This document shows positions 18,401-28,343 of a DNA stretch of 34,255 nucleotides, piece after piece. This DNA is from Heterotrichella gracilis (lineage: Eukaryota; Sar; Xanthophyceae; Tribonematales; Xanthonemataceae). Under the pieces are notes generated by a model. It was not told the DNA's origin. It saw only the letters and a program-made list of their open reading frames with translations, and did no database searches. The stretch lies in the NCBI GenBank assembly GCA_032358255.1, contig JAULBX010027783.1, positions 1-34,255 of the forward strand, written 5' to 3'. The translations under genes and the position numbers were made by a program. Each line of letters begins with the position of its first letter. Position 1 is the first letter of the stretch.

Positions 18401-21400
18401 ATTTATGATACAGTATCCTTACGGACTTCCTGCCGGTAGGCAGCATGGACATCCGGTAACTGCCTCCGCTGCCCGTCCCCACCCACCTTGGCCTCAGCAA
18501 ATGGGTTTGCTGTGCGCGTGGCCAGCTTGCCCTCATGCGCAGCTAGAGATGGGTTGCTGGCCGCTGCCCCTGCTTGAGCCAGCTGCGCAGGCGTGACCAG
18601 CACCGCACTGGCTGCCGCTGACACCGCCTCCCAGAACTCGCTCCACTGCGGCCCCAGGTCTGTGAGGTGGCCAATCACCCACAGCGCACGCGGCCGGACA
18701 ATGGGGCTCAGGACCTGTACAGGGGAGGGGAAGGGTGATGCCTGTGCGCAAGGATATGCTGTTGCTGTCCTTTACACATGCTGAGTCCTAACAGCGCTAA
18801 AAAATTGGCAACACGTATCCCCCGCCCGCCACCCACCTGCCAGTTCCTGAGCAGCTGCGCCACGAGCTCTTGCAGCGCCTGGCGATACCCACTCGCCAGC
18901 GCCGCCACACGTGCGTACAGATCTGCCACACTGCTCCCTGGGCCCAGCTCCTCAAAGTCTGCATTCACTGCCTCACCACCATTGGGATCCACAGGCAGCC
19001 GCTCAGCAGCCACCATGGCGGTCTGAAGCAGCTCAAACCACGAGTCCACCACCTGGACACACAACCCCATGGTCAATAGCTGGCACCCGCCATGGCACGC
19101 TCACGCTATAGCTGCACCCCGTCACCCACATCCCTTTCCCCCAGCGGCCCTTCCCCCCCACCTGCGTGTGCCCCACCACCGTGTCCCCCCCCTTGCGCTC
19201 CCAGCCCAGGCAGCTCTTTGTGCCCTGCAGCGCAATCTTGGCGGCGCCCAGCCACTCAGCGGCCTCAGACAGGCGCTGCAAGGGAGGGGAGGGGTGGGTC
19301 GTCAGGCGGCAGCACAGGCAAGCACCTTGTGATGCAGGCACATGGCAACAGGCGTATGACATCGACAGTGCATGCCCCTGCGGCTTGATGCGCAACTCCG
19401 CCCTCCTCACCTGCAAGTGCGCTGCCAGCGCCTGCAGCTCATGCGAGTCCGCCGCCACCGCCACATCCACACCAGGGCAAGGCGATGGCAGGCTTGACAG
19501 GGAGCGGGCTACAGGGTGGTACCTGCAGGGGGCAACGCAGGGGTGAATGCCATGCGAATGAAGACATGGAGGAGGACAGTAGACAGGGCCAAACGGCATG
19601 CACTTTAAAGGCCAAGAGCTGGCGCAGCATGGCTGCCCTCTTGCCCCCTGTCCCCGCCCTGTCCTCACCTCACAATCTGTAGCAGCGTTGTAACAAGCTC
19701 CTCCCTGAAGGCGGGGTAGCTGCCCTGGCCGTCACCCTCCAGGCCCAGGCCGCCGCTCACCACATCTTTCACATAGGGGTCTAGCAGCAGGGACTGGAGC
19801 TCGCCGCCTGGGGAGGGGCGGTCGCCGCTGCGAACCTGGGGGGGAAGGGGATGGAGGGTGCAGGCATTAGCACATGGGCAGGGCTACACTGGGGCGCTGT
19901 GGCCATGTCCACATGTGTGGGTGGTGTGTGCATGTTCGCCGGCGCTCCCCCCATCCACCCACCAGTGCGCGTGAGTCCAGGTCCCTGAGCAGCAGTGCGT
20001 GGCTGATGTGCGCCAGGGCAGGCACGCGGTCGCATGCGGCGGGCAGGGTGCACACCAGCGGTAGCAGGGTGTGGATGAGCTGGACCTGCGGGTGGACGGC
20101 GGGGCGGTGGGTTGGTGATATTATCCTTTTTCAAAATTAGTAAGAATATGTCCACACTTTGAACATTGGACATAATGAATGGATGGACATTTTGAAAACA
20201 CAATTCAAATATGTGCACAAATGCGACCAGGGCACGCTCATGGAACACACGTGGATTCAAAATGCAAAAGAACAATACTCGTTGTAAAAGAAAAGGTTGG
20301 TTGCTGTACGTAAATGGCTGTGTGTACAGTGCACAACAAGGGCAAGCATCAACCCACACACATCCCTGCCCACCTGCAGCACATGTGGTGTGTGGACTAG
20401 GTTGACAGTGAGTGCCTCCACCAGCTGGGGCTGCACCGCGGGTGAGGGGTGGCGCGACCACAGCTCAAGGAGGGCGCGGGCGGCACTGGCGCACCAGGTG
20501 CTGCGGGCGGCCTGCAGGAGGGGAAGGGGGTGCTTACAGGACATGGGGCAGATGAGCAGCTGCATCATGCACACAGGCCCTGGTGAGCGAAATGCGCTCT
20601 GTTGATTCAGCCTGCTAGTGGTGCATGCATTGGTGTTGCGCTCCCATGTCATCTGCGTGCCTGTCCCGCGCCCCCCACCTGCATGCCCGGCGCCCCAGTG
20701 TGCGCCGCCGCCCCCAGCGCCAGCAGCCCCTGCGCCCCCGCCAGCACCGCCTCGCCATCTGTGTGCGCCAGCAGGCCCTCCAGGAATGCTGCGGTTTGGC
20801 TCAGTCCCCAGCTGCTGGCACGCACCACGCTGGCGGCACTCAGGGCTTCGCTCCAACCAGACTGCGAGGTGGGTGGATGGATGAGGGAAGAGGTGGGAGC
20901 ACGTGATGAGGTGGTGCACCGTGGAGTGGATGAGAAAAGGGGAGCGCAATCAGATTATGAGGGGTGGACCCACAGTGCTGTGTCTGTCCCCACCTGTGGC
21001 TGTGTGACGTGCAGCGTGTATGCGGTGAGCAGCTGCGCCACTGCCGCCAGGCCGCTGCCAGGGAGCTGAGGTGCGCGCGTAAGGATACCGTTCACTCGAC
21101 TCGCCAGGCTCCTGCAGGGGGCAAGGGAGTGGAGAATTAAGCCAGGCCAGGGGAAGGATGGGGAGGGGTGGGGCAGGGTAGACAGAAAGCATCCAACGCC
21201 CAGACTGCCCCAACCAGTATCCACTGCTATAGGCACCCCACCCCCCCTCATGTCCCCGCGCTGCCCACTCACTTGCACGCCGCCTGCACCAGCCTGAGCC
21301 TCAGCGTGTCTGCATGCAGGTCCAGCTGGCGCGCCTGGTCCAGGAATGCAGCCAGCGACGCCACCGCCGCCAGCGACACTCTGTAGCTGTTTGCCGTCAC

Positions 21401-22292
21401 GCAGCTCACCAGCGCCGCCCACAGGTCCAGCAGGTTGGAGGAGGAGTCGGGCGAGGCGCCCAGGGCAGACAGCAGGGGGGCGGAGGTGAGGCAAGCGCAC
21501 ACCGAGGTGATGGTGGCGGCCTGCAGGGGGCATGGGGGGCACGTCAGAAGGAGGCGTGCTAGGCGCATCTCATTCGTGTTGGATGATGAGAGACAGGTGA
21601 TTGGTGCGCCCTGCCTGGGGCTGCGTATGCCTGTCTACACACCTCAATCTCATCCACACCACAGGCCAGGCAGCGCTGCAGTTTTGCAAAGAACTCCTGG
21701 TCGCCCCACACGCCCAGGGCTACGTGCGGCGGCAGCGCGGGCAGCAGCGCCAGAGCAGGTGCCTGCAGCTCGGCCACCGGCGCACCCGCCAGGTCTCGCT
21801 GCAGCGCCTGTGCCACCGGCTCCCAGTCTGCATCCGCCAGCGTTGCCCCTGCCACCAGGCGGTAGGCCAGCTCCTTGACTGGCGCGGGGGAGGGGCCGCT
21901 GGGGAACGAGGAGAGACACGGGTGATTGTATGGGAAGCTTGGCACAGAGATCAAAATTACTGCACTGCTAGCTTCGGAGTGATGTTGTGAGTTGGGACGG
22001 GTACCACTATACCCCGGATGGTACTGTAATGAGAAGTGGACAAAGAGAGAGGCGGGCCGCAATATGCACAGCCTGTCGTGCTGGCGTCAGCTTTGACCCC
22101 CTCATGCCTTCATCTATAGTTGCCCAGCCACCACCTGCCCAGTGCCCGTACCCACCGCAGTACATGGTTGCAAGCTGTTGTCACAAACGCCGTCACGCTC
22201 TGCCCGCGCGCACTGAGTGCCAGCAGGCGTGTGAGTGCAAGCGCCTGTCGGCCGCTGTCTCCGCTCTCAAGGTCAGCACGCAGGTCGGCCAT
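15500..22292 (-). CDS. TPLATE: TPLATE, large subunit of the TPLATE/TSET endocytic adaptor complex
   Basis: TPLATE is the beta-adaptin-like subunit of the TSET complex, which acts at the plasma membrane in clathrin-mediated endocytosis in plants. Nineteen exons: 22292-22156, 21898-21643, 21520-21273, 21111-20994, 20861-20679, 20511-20374, 20085-19963, 19835-19669, 19522-19411, 19275-19162, 19052-18837, 18714-18487, 18217-17966, 17824-17426, 17307-17107, 16788-16678, 16564-16415, 16086-15876, 15702-15500. All introns are GT-AG with matching phases, giving 1188 residues (Arabidopsis about 1176). The N-terminus MADLRADLESGDSGRQ aligns with plant QADLRSNDALRQ. Residues about 45-760 are the HEAT-like trunk (KELAYRL, FREELV). 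An acidic patch DSDVEPEEEEE sits near residue 780. The appendage region carries LLTGASDP, then SLRCAPYVLPVTALL and TPSQFYHDLPALP, all matching plant TPLATE. The plant lysine/glutamate-rich tail is absent: the protein ends WQRIKAATVA. Confidence 0.92.
16160..16380. repeat. AT-rich ACGTA-bordered insertion in a TPLATE intron
   Basis: A sharply AT-rich island inside the 328-bp intron between TPLATE exons 17 and 18. It opens with ATACGTAATACGTAATACG and closes with TGATACGTATAAC, imperfect inverted copies of each other. It contains GCGTATTCCAACAAAT, close to a segment of the hydratase intron island at 24755-25105. It could be a MITE-like element. Confidence 0.4.
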
Positions 22293-22306
22293 GGGGAAAG
22301 ACAGGC

Positions 22307-23130
22307 TCAGCGCCGGGTGGTTGCCAGGTGGCGCTTCACCTGCACAAGGGGGAGGGTGTGGGAGGGGACAAACTGGTTCTTCGGAAAAAGCAGGGTTTGG
22401 TTGTGGAGCAAGGTTATGAGTGCTGGGTGCTGACGTGGCCTACCTCATGCCTGAAGCACTGCCTGAGAGCACTGAACTCCGCGTCACAGCTGCCGCGGGT
22501 GACCTACAACCATGGCCACACAGTTACCAAGTGCCAGAAGCGGGTTGATACGTTGGGCACCCGGCACAGCACACACCCGCCCCTTCGCCTGGTGTCGCCT
22601 TACCTCTGGCAGCTGGGCCTTGACGCACAACCCGTAGCGCTCAGCCTGCAACAGGGGAGGTGGAGATAGCGCACAAACCTGTTGCTTACCACCACATATG
22701 CAGAGCAGCAGGACAAACGCACTGCTGCTTGGCACCTTGGTGCTAGTTGCCAGCCCCGGCAACAAGTACGGCACCTTCCACCAACAATCACCACTGCACA
22801 CAAAAGTACACCAAGCAGGATGCCCAGGATAACATGTAGCAGGGTGGCGGTGCAGCAATGAACACAATAAATGCCGATGCTTTGGCACACCAGGCAGTGG
22901 AGCACATGCCCCTGCACCCACCCAGCAAAGGCGAGGGGCCTATGACCCACATCTGCAAGATCACGATGTCTGGATCTGCCCCGTCAAACAAGCCACACCA
23001 AGTAGCACAACAACAGCAGCGTGACTGCAGGTTGGTGTGCCCATCCCTTGCGCACCTGGAGGGAGCAGTCAGCGAGTGCCTTGGCCCACGCTATCAGAAA
23101 CCGATCTCCTTGTCTGGGTTTGGCAGGCAT
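22307..23130 (-). CDS. NDUFAF8-like mitochondrial complex I assembly factor (twin-Cys)
   Basis: A 69-residue protein from four exons: 23130-23056, 22645-22604, 22503-22444, 22339-22307, all GT-AG and all phase 0. It matches my memory of the small plant 'complex I assembly factor-like' family related to human NDUFAF8, which assists assembly of the mitochondrial complex I Q-module with NDUFAF5. Diagnostic features: QAERYGLCVKAQLPEV, then C-x12-C spacing from Cys to the next Cys, and CDAEFSALRQC, a C-x9-C pair, followed by FRHE and a basic tail VKRHLATTRR. An RFL...A..C segment in the first exon also fits. The start is the ATG at 23130, which yields the usual length (about 70-80). The stop (22309-22307) lies 14 nt upstream of the TPLATE ATG on the same strand and inside the exon that carries the TPLATE start. 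Confidence 0.82.
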
Positions 23131-24286
23131 AACCTTGATGGATAGAGGACCGGTAAACGAGCTGACGGTGGAGAAGCGGTGCCAAGCAAAGTCCCCTCAA
23201 GTGCATGCACCCCTGCCGGTGGGACCCTTCGTGCAGTGCAGCTCTCAATCACCCAGTTGAGGTCACGAGGAGACTGGAATAGCGAAACAAGGACTGAGAG
23301 ATTGCACAAAGCTATTTTGCTGCACTCTGTAGCTAGAACGGGCACTGTTGTAGCAGCGTTGGGATGTCGCATTGGAATATCGCCCAGAAAAAGGGTCTCG
23401 GCGGGCCATTGACGGACAAAACGGCGGGCTCGCCGCCTCTGACACCTTTGCAAAGCGCTCAATCTGTTTGTTGAAGAACTGCGTCACAACGAAGGCAGTT
23501 TCTTGAAGAGGCTTCGCGCTGTGTGATGCCGCCGACTTATATCTGCACACGCATTGGTGTCAGGGTTTGGTCAGCAAGACGCTCAAGGGCAGCAGGTGGG
23601 CGCAGCCGCACAGGTGATGCGAATATCGCGTTGCAGTCTTAGAAGTCTAATTCTACGACATGGCGATGCACCGACACAACACGGTGACTGAATAAAATAT
23701 GTCAGCACCATGTCGACGCCAGTTTGCAAGTGCATGCATATAATTCGGGGTGTCGGAGGACCTTACTCAGCCGGTACTTAATCTTGTCGAGACTTCGTGA
23801 CGTTTTGACGTTTCATAGCTTGTGAGTTTATATTTTACTGGTAGTAACAAGTAGCTACTGCGCTCACCGTGCTCTGCAGTCCAAGTTGGTTCGTGCTGAT
23901 GACGTATGGCATGTCCTAAATGGCGGGAGTGGGCGGAATTGTTCCGGGAATAGGGTAGGTCAAGCCCTAATGAACAAGTGGAAAAGCGGGATTGCTGAGA
24001 ATAGCATCGTGTTCCTCCGAACAGTATGCCTTCTTGCGGTCGAATAAAAGCCAGCGCCTTGTGTTGCCCTGCAGGGTTTTGCAAGGTTGTGAGTGGCACA
24101 CCCCTGCAGGGCGCCCTACTGCAACCCACACAACAGCTGCTTATTGGCCGAAGCACTGCCACTGACACCTGTCGCAGACAGTGTCTGTGCCTTCCTGCCA
24201 CAGCCCACTCAGCCCGTTACACAGCGCGCCCCACTACCACCCACCTACCAGCTCCTGCCTGCAAGCACGCCCACCGACCCCCAGCC
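23131..24286. other. Divergent promoter region
   Basis: About 1.15 kb between the starts of the minus-strand complex I factor and the plus-strand hydratase; both products are predicted mitochondrial, so shared control is possible. Frames on the minus strand at 23263-23550 and 23767-24201 have no family motif and are not called. A GTGCATGCATATAA stretch lies near 23730. Confidence 0.5.
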
Positions 24287-26589
24287 ATGACCCGAGCTGC
24301 CCTGCCCTGTGCACGCTCCTGTGTGCGCCACCTGTCCCCGCTGCTGCTGCGCCCCTTCAGCAGTGGCCACCTGCACGTGCAGCTTGAGCCACTTGACGGG
24401 GACAACGAGGGCATATTCAAGCTCACACTCACCAGGTCACCTGCTGCACAGCCTGTGCGCAAATAGCATGAACACTGTGCGCATGCTGCACCACTGTTTG
24501 CCATCCTTCTCTACTGTGTCCTGGCACAACACAGCCCCACCACCTGCCGCTTGCCGTGCTATGATAACACCCCCTCCTCCGTCAGGCCCGAGTCCCGCAA
24601 TGCCATTGGCCGCCAGATGCTGCGCGAGCTGGTTGAGGCGCTGGACCAGCTGCGCCAGGAGCGGAGCACCAGGTGTCTCATTGTGGGGTCAGCAGTCGGA
24701 GGCGTGTTCTGTGCAGGGGCGGACCTCAAGGTAGGGATGTGGTGAGGGTAGGTATTTCACAATACTACGCATCTTCCAACAAATACGTAATAAGACGTAT
24801 TTTCAGGAGGATTTCAGCATGTCACGTGGCATTTTAAACTCCTCCTGTCACAAGACTATTATACTTGAAAATATGTTAGAACATTTCAATATTAAATTCG
24901 GTGAAAATATTAAAAGTAAACCTCCCAACTATTTTTTGGCGGTGAAACAAGAAGGTCAAAGGAGTTATGGTGTAGGCTTATGGTTGGGTATGGCTTTTGT
25001 CTTTTGCTTTTATGACATCACGCATTTTTCACGCATTTTTGAATTATGTACATAAAAAACGTCCGTTGCGTGTTTACGTCTTACGTATCACGTGTCATGA
25101 GTCCCTAGGCAAGGGTGGGGGTAGGTCTTGAACAGGACTAGAGGCTGCAGGCCGGGGGGCGCGCCTGCGCTCCATTGCTCATTGGTGAGCGGTGTATTCT
25201 ACCCTACTTCAGCTGATCTGCCCCCTCCCCTTGCTTCTGCTCAGGAGCGCGCAACCATGACCGAGTGGGAGGCAGCAGGCTTTGTGAGGCAGCTGCGCAC
25301 AGCATTCACCGCACTGGAGGTATGGAGGTACCCTGGCGCATAGAACTCTGACCTGGCCATGCAGGCACCTCGCATGTCACCCACCCTCGAGTTCTCATGC
25401 CCACCCTCGAGTTCTCACCCACACCGACATCATGGTAGTCACATGTCACCCACGCCCTGGTTCTTACCCGCCCACATTGCCCGAAATCCCGTGCAGTGCC
25501 TACCCATGCCCACCGTGGCGATGGTTGAAGGCCTGGCGCTGGGTGGCGGCGCTGAGCTGGCGCTGGCATGTGACCTCAGGGTGGCGGGGGCACAGGCAGA
25601 GTTTGCATTCCCAGAGACAAAGCTGGGCATCATCCCAGGGTGAGTACCGCGCAACCCCATCATGCGCCACATGTACGCCATCACAGCAGGTGAATGGCCT
25701 ATCCACCCAGGTTTGTTTTGCTGCAGAGCGGGCGGCACCCAGCGCCTGCCACGTGTGATTGGCCGCACCCGCGCCAAGGAGCTCATATACACAGGCAGGA
25801 GGGTGGGGGCACAGGAGGCGGCAACAATAGGTAAGTGGGTGGGGAGATGGGGGGGGCTCGCCACTGCAATCTCATGCTACCTGCAGTACCTATCACTGTG
25901 ACTCGCTTTACCCTCTGTATTTTCCAAAGCTGGTTGTGAACTGGCTCCCTGTGCGCTCTTTCCTGCTCCTTCATTCCACCCCCCCTCCCACCCAGGCCTG
26001 GTTGACCATGCTGTGGCGGGTGGCAGCGCCGACGAGCGTGCGCTGCGCCTGGGGAGGGACATCGCCAGCGGTGGGCCCCTCGCGCTGCGCATGGCCAAGG
26101 AGGCCATTGATGGGGGCATGGAGGTGTCGCTGGGGATGGGGCTCAAGCTGGAGGGGTTGTGTTACGCACAGGTGAGGGTAGCGGCCTAGGGGGGTGCAGG
26201 GGAACTGCGCAAAGATGCGCGCATGACTGCAAGTGGTAGCAGTCTAACGCACAGGATAATTGCATCTGACATTATAACCAGCAACGATAACTCTTTTTTA
26301 GAAATGCCGCTCCAGCCTCAATGGCACATTCATGTCACTCTGCTGTGGCCATTGCATTGCGGGCAATATGGGCAGTGCATCCTACTTGACTGAGCACCAG
26401 GCTGAAGCCCATATGCTGCATGCTGCTGACAGGGCCATGAGGGCACTAGGTGGAGTAAGCAGGTGGCGCCAATATCCGGTGCTACCTAGGTTGACCGCTT
26501 CCTTCCTGCAGGTCCTTCGCAGTGAAGACCGGCTGGAGGGGCTGCGCGCATTCATGGAAAAGCGACAGCCAAAGTTCACTGGGAACTAA
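24287..26589 (+). CDS. Mitochondrial enoyl-CoA / methylglutaconyl-CoA hydratase (crotonase family)
   Basis: A crotonase-fold hydratase like human AUH and plant 'enoyl-CoA hydratase 2, mitochondrial', which act in leucine breakdown or fatty acid beta-oxidation. Exons: 24287-24435, 24586-24730, 25245-25319, 25497-25639, 25727-25830, 25996-26171, 26512-26589; phases agree and give 289 residues (plant relatives about 300). The N-terminus, with Arg and no acidic residue up to RPFSSGH, is a typical mitochondrial presequence. The oxyanion-hole segments are VFCAGADLK and ALGGG. The two catalytic glutamates are Glu143 in [11 protein letters not shown] and Glu163 in [11 protein letters not shown], almost the same numbers as Glu144/Glu164 of rat crotonase. 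[13 protein letters not shown] follows. The exact acyl-CoA substrate cannot be read from the sequence. Intron 2 (24731-25244) carries an AT-rich island. The gene is convergent with the RWP-RK gene. Confidence 0.93.
24755..25105. repeat. AT-rich island in hydratase intron 2
   Basis: It begins with CTACGCATCTTCCAACAAAT and ACGTAATAAGACGTA and ends with CTTACGTATCACGTGTCATG. The ends are loosely inverted copies around an ACGTA core. The composition contrasts strongly with the GC-rich exons, and it shares a TTCCAACAAAT segment with the TPLATE intron island at 16160-16380 in the same orientation. Confidence 0.4.
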
Positions 26590-26946
26590 TGTGGGTCAGG
26601 CCAAGCGCTGAGGGTCAGATACAATGCACCACGTAGAATCAGCTGCATACTATGCCAAAATTCGTGTAGCACAGACTCTGTGAGCCCGTCGGGGTCTAAA
26701 AAAGTAGGTTTTATGGTGCCATTGCTTGAGCCAGTGGCCCCTAACTCCGCCTTTGTGCGTCCCTTTCCAAAAGTCCTTTCTTTCATTTTAATCAGGAGGT
26801 GATTGGTAACTATTTGCGGTGTCACTGACTGTGGGCCACCTTTTGTGTATAAGACTGTGCGCTGAGTCTCGCAATGCCTGGCAAGGCAATGGACAATGAT
26901 ATGCATGGCGTGGTACTCTGTATGGCATACGGCATGTCACCCTAGC

Positions 26947-26970
26947 TAAACCCTTAAACCCTAAACCCTG
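26947..26970. repeat. Interstitial telomere-like repeat
   Basis: About three units, TAAACCC, TTAAACCC and TAAACCCTG, in the same orientation as the terminal array. It lies 15 bp from a perfect 44-bp palindrome. Confidence 0.85.
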
Positions 26971-26985
26971 CGTTGAGAAAACTTG

Positions 26986-27029
26986 ACCCTTCACCCTTTC
27001 TTTGGTATACCAAAGAAAGGGTGAAGGGT
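26986..27029. repeat. Perfect 44-bp palindrome
   Basis: Two 22-bp arms meet with no spacer at GGTATACC. The left arm begins ACCCTTCACCCTTTC; the right arm ends GAAAGGGTGAAGGGT. Symmetry breaks at 26985 (G) against 27030 (A). I checked all 22 base pairs. Confidence 0.95.
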
Positions 27030-27486
27030 ATACCACTGGTGGCACGTTCTTCAAGCTTCAAGTTGAAGCGCTTGCGCAAAGTTTCGTAAATTTAATGAAG
27101 TTCCTGATCTAATGACATTGAATGGAATTTCCTGTCAACATTGACTTGAGTGAAGTTTTTGACATCCATGTCGATTCATACACTGACAGACATTAATCGG
27201 GGCTATGCGCATAGGCAAGCGCTTAGGTGCTATAGCCCATATATGCCCTTGCCCGGCAAGGGTAACCATGATGGTTACCCGTAGCCACGCCATTTCCCGT
27301 CCAACTTGGTTCTTGCCGGCATGTCCCGTAGGTTCTTGTTGGCCCCGCCTGACTCTGTGTTTAAAATTTTTCAACATTGGTGGTTGTGGTGGGCTGCCGT
27401 GTGGGGGGACGTTTTGTTTCTTTCTATGGAGTCACCATGTAAAACCTGCCAAGATGTAGGCGGCCTGCTGCCAAAACCCAACGATC

Positions 27487-27528
27487 ATTGGAAAATCGAT
27501 TAATCGAAAATCGATAATTTTTTCCAAT
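27487..27528. repeat. Nested AT-rich inverted repeat
   Basis: Outer arms ATTGGAAAA (27487-27495) and TTTTCCAAT (27520-27528) enclose a perfect TCGATTAATCGA palindrome (27496-27507) and an ATCGAT. The outer start resembles the palindrome at 7293. Confidence 0.8.
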
Positions 27529-28343
27529 TATCCACATTTGATGAAAGGATTTCAAATTGCATCCTTACTGCGCACGCTGGCAGCTGCAACCTGCCCTGCT
27601 CAGCCTGGGCAAACAGGCGATGGTCACTGCGTGCACTTTAACATCCCTGATTGAGTCAACAAGGGGTTATTAAATAACTAAATCAAATAGTGGGCGTAAA
27701 CTGGCGGCGCCAGCGTTAATGTAATGGCTATCACATCGATCAAATCACACAACCAAAGATGAATTTTAAACAACAACCTGCTGAGCAAATGCAAGAGTCC
27801 TACGTGTTGATGGCGGGGGAAGTTGTTGCCAGCCTGGGGATGGACCAAGACCACCATGGCAACCTGCAGGCAGGATGTACAAACCTGACCAAGTGTTTGG
27901 ATGACAGTTTATGTTTAACAAGGGGCAAAACAAAAAATGACGGCCGCCCATGCAACGGGGTTACCACCTGCATCCATTTGTATGCTACTTATCAAGTGCG
28001 CCATGTACTACACACCTACAATATGGTATTCACTACCCATCAGCACCTGCCCTCCCCCATGCAGCTGCAAACTCTTCAGCTGCCATCGTGATATGTGCAC
28101 TACATTGTATCATCATGCAAGATACTGCCCCATACACTTCCCACATTCCTGCCCGGCACCTCCAGCACAGCCTCCTCACCCAGGCTGGGTCCTTGGGACC
28201 AAGCACCTTCACAGGTCAAGTGCAGCAAATCAGAAGAAACTTGGTAGCAGCGGTTGCCAGCTTCATCACTTCCTGAAACCCAAGTAATGCAGAAAAAAAT
28301 TGAATGCTTGCAGCCCATAAGGCTGCCTCCTTCTCCTCCCCTT

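Larger units (their letters stand above)
26590..28343. other. Convergent intergenic region, gene-poor, with structured repeats
   Basis: No gene supported. Frames at 27205-27459 and 27306-27503 are Trp/Cys-rich without a recognisable family. The stretch holds an interstitial telomere repeat (26947-26970), a 44-bp palindrome (26986-27029), a small hairpin CTTCAAGTTGAAG near 27054-27066 and a nested AT-rich inverted repeat (27487-27528). The right end should contain the 3' flank of the RWP-RK gene. Confidence 0.5.

Noticed and set aside
23767-24201. 144-codon minus-strand frame between the complex I factor and the hydratase
   Set aside because: No recognisable motif, no splice context, and it covers the expected promoter of the hydratase gene.
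27205-27503. Overlapping plus-strand frames rich in Trp and Cys
   Set aside because: No family signature, low-complexity composition and no exon chain; they lie among repeats.
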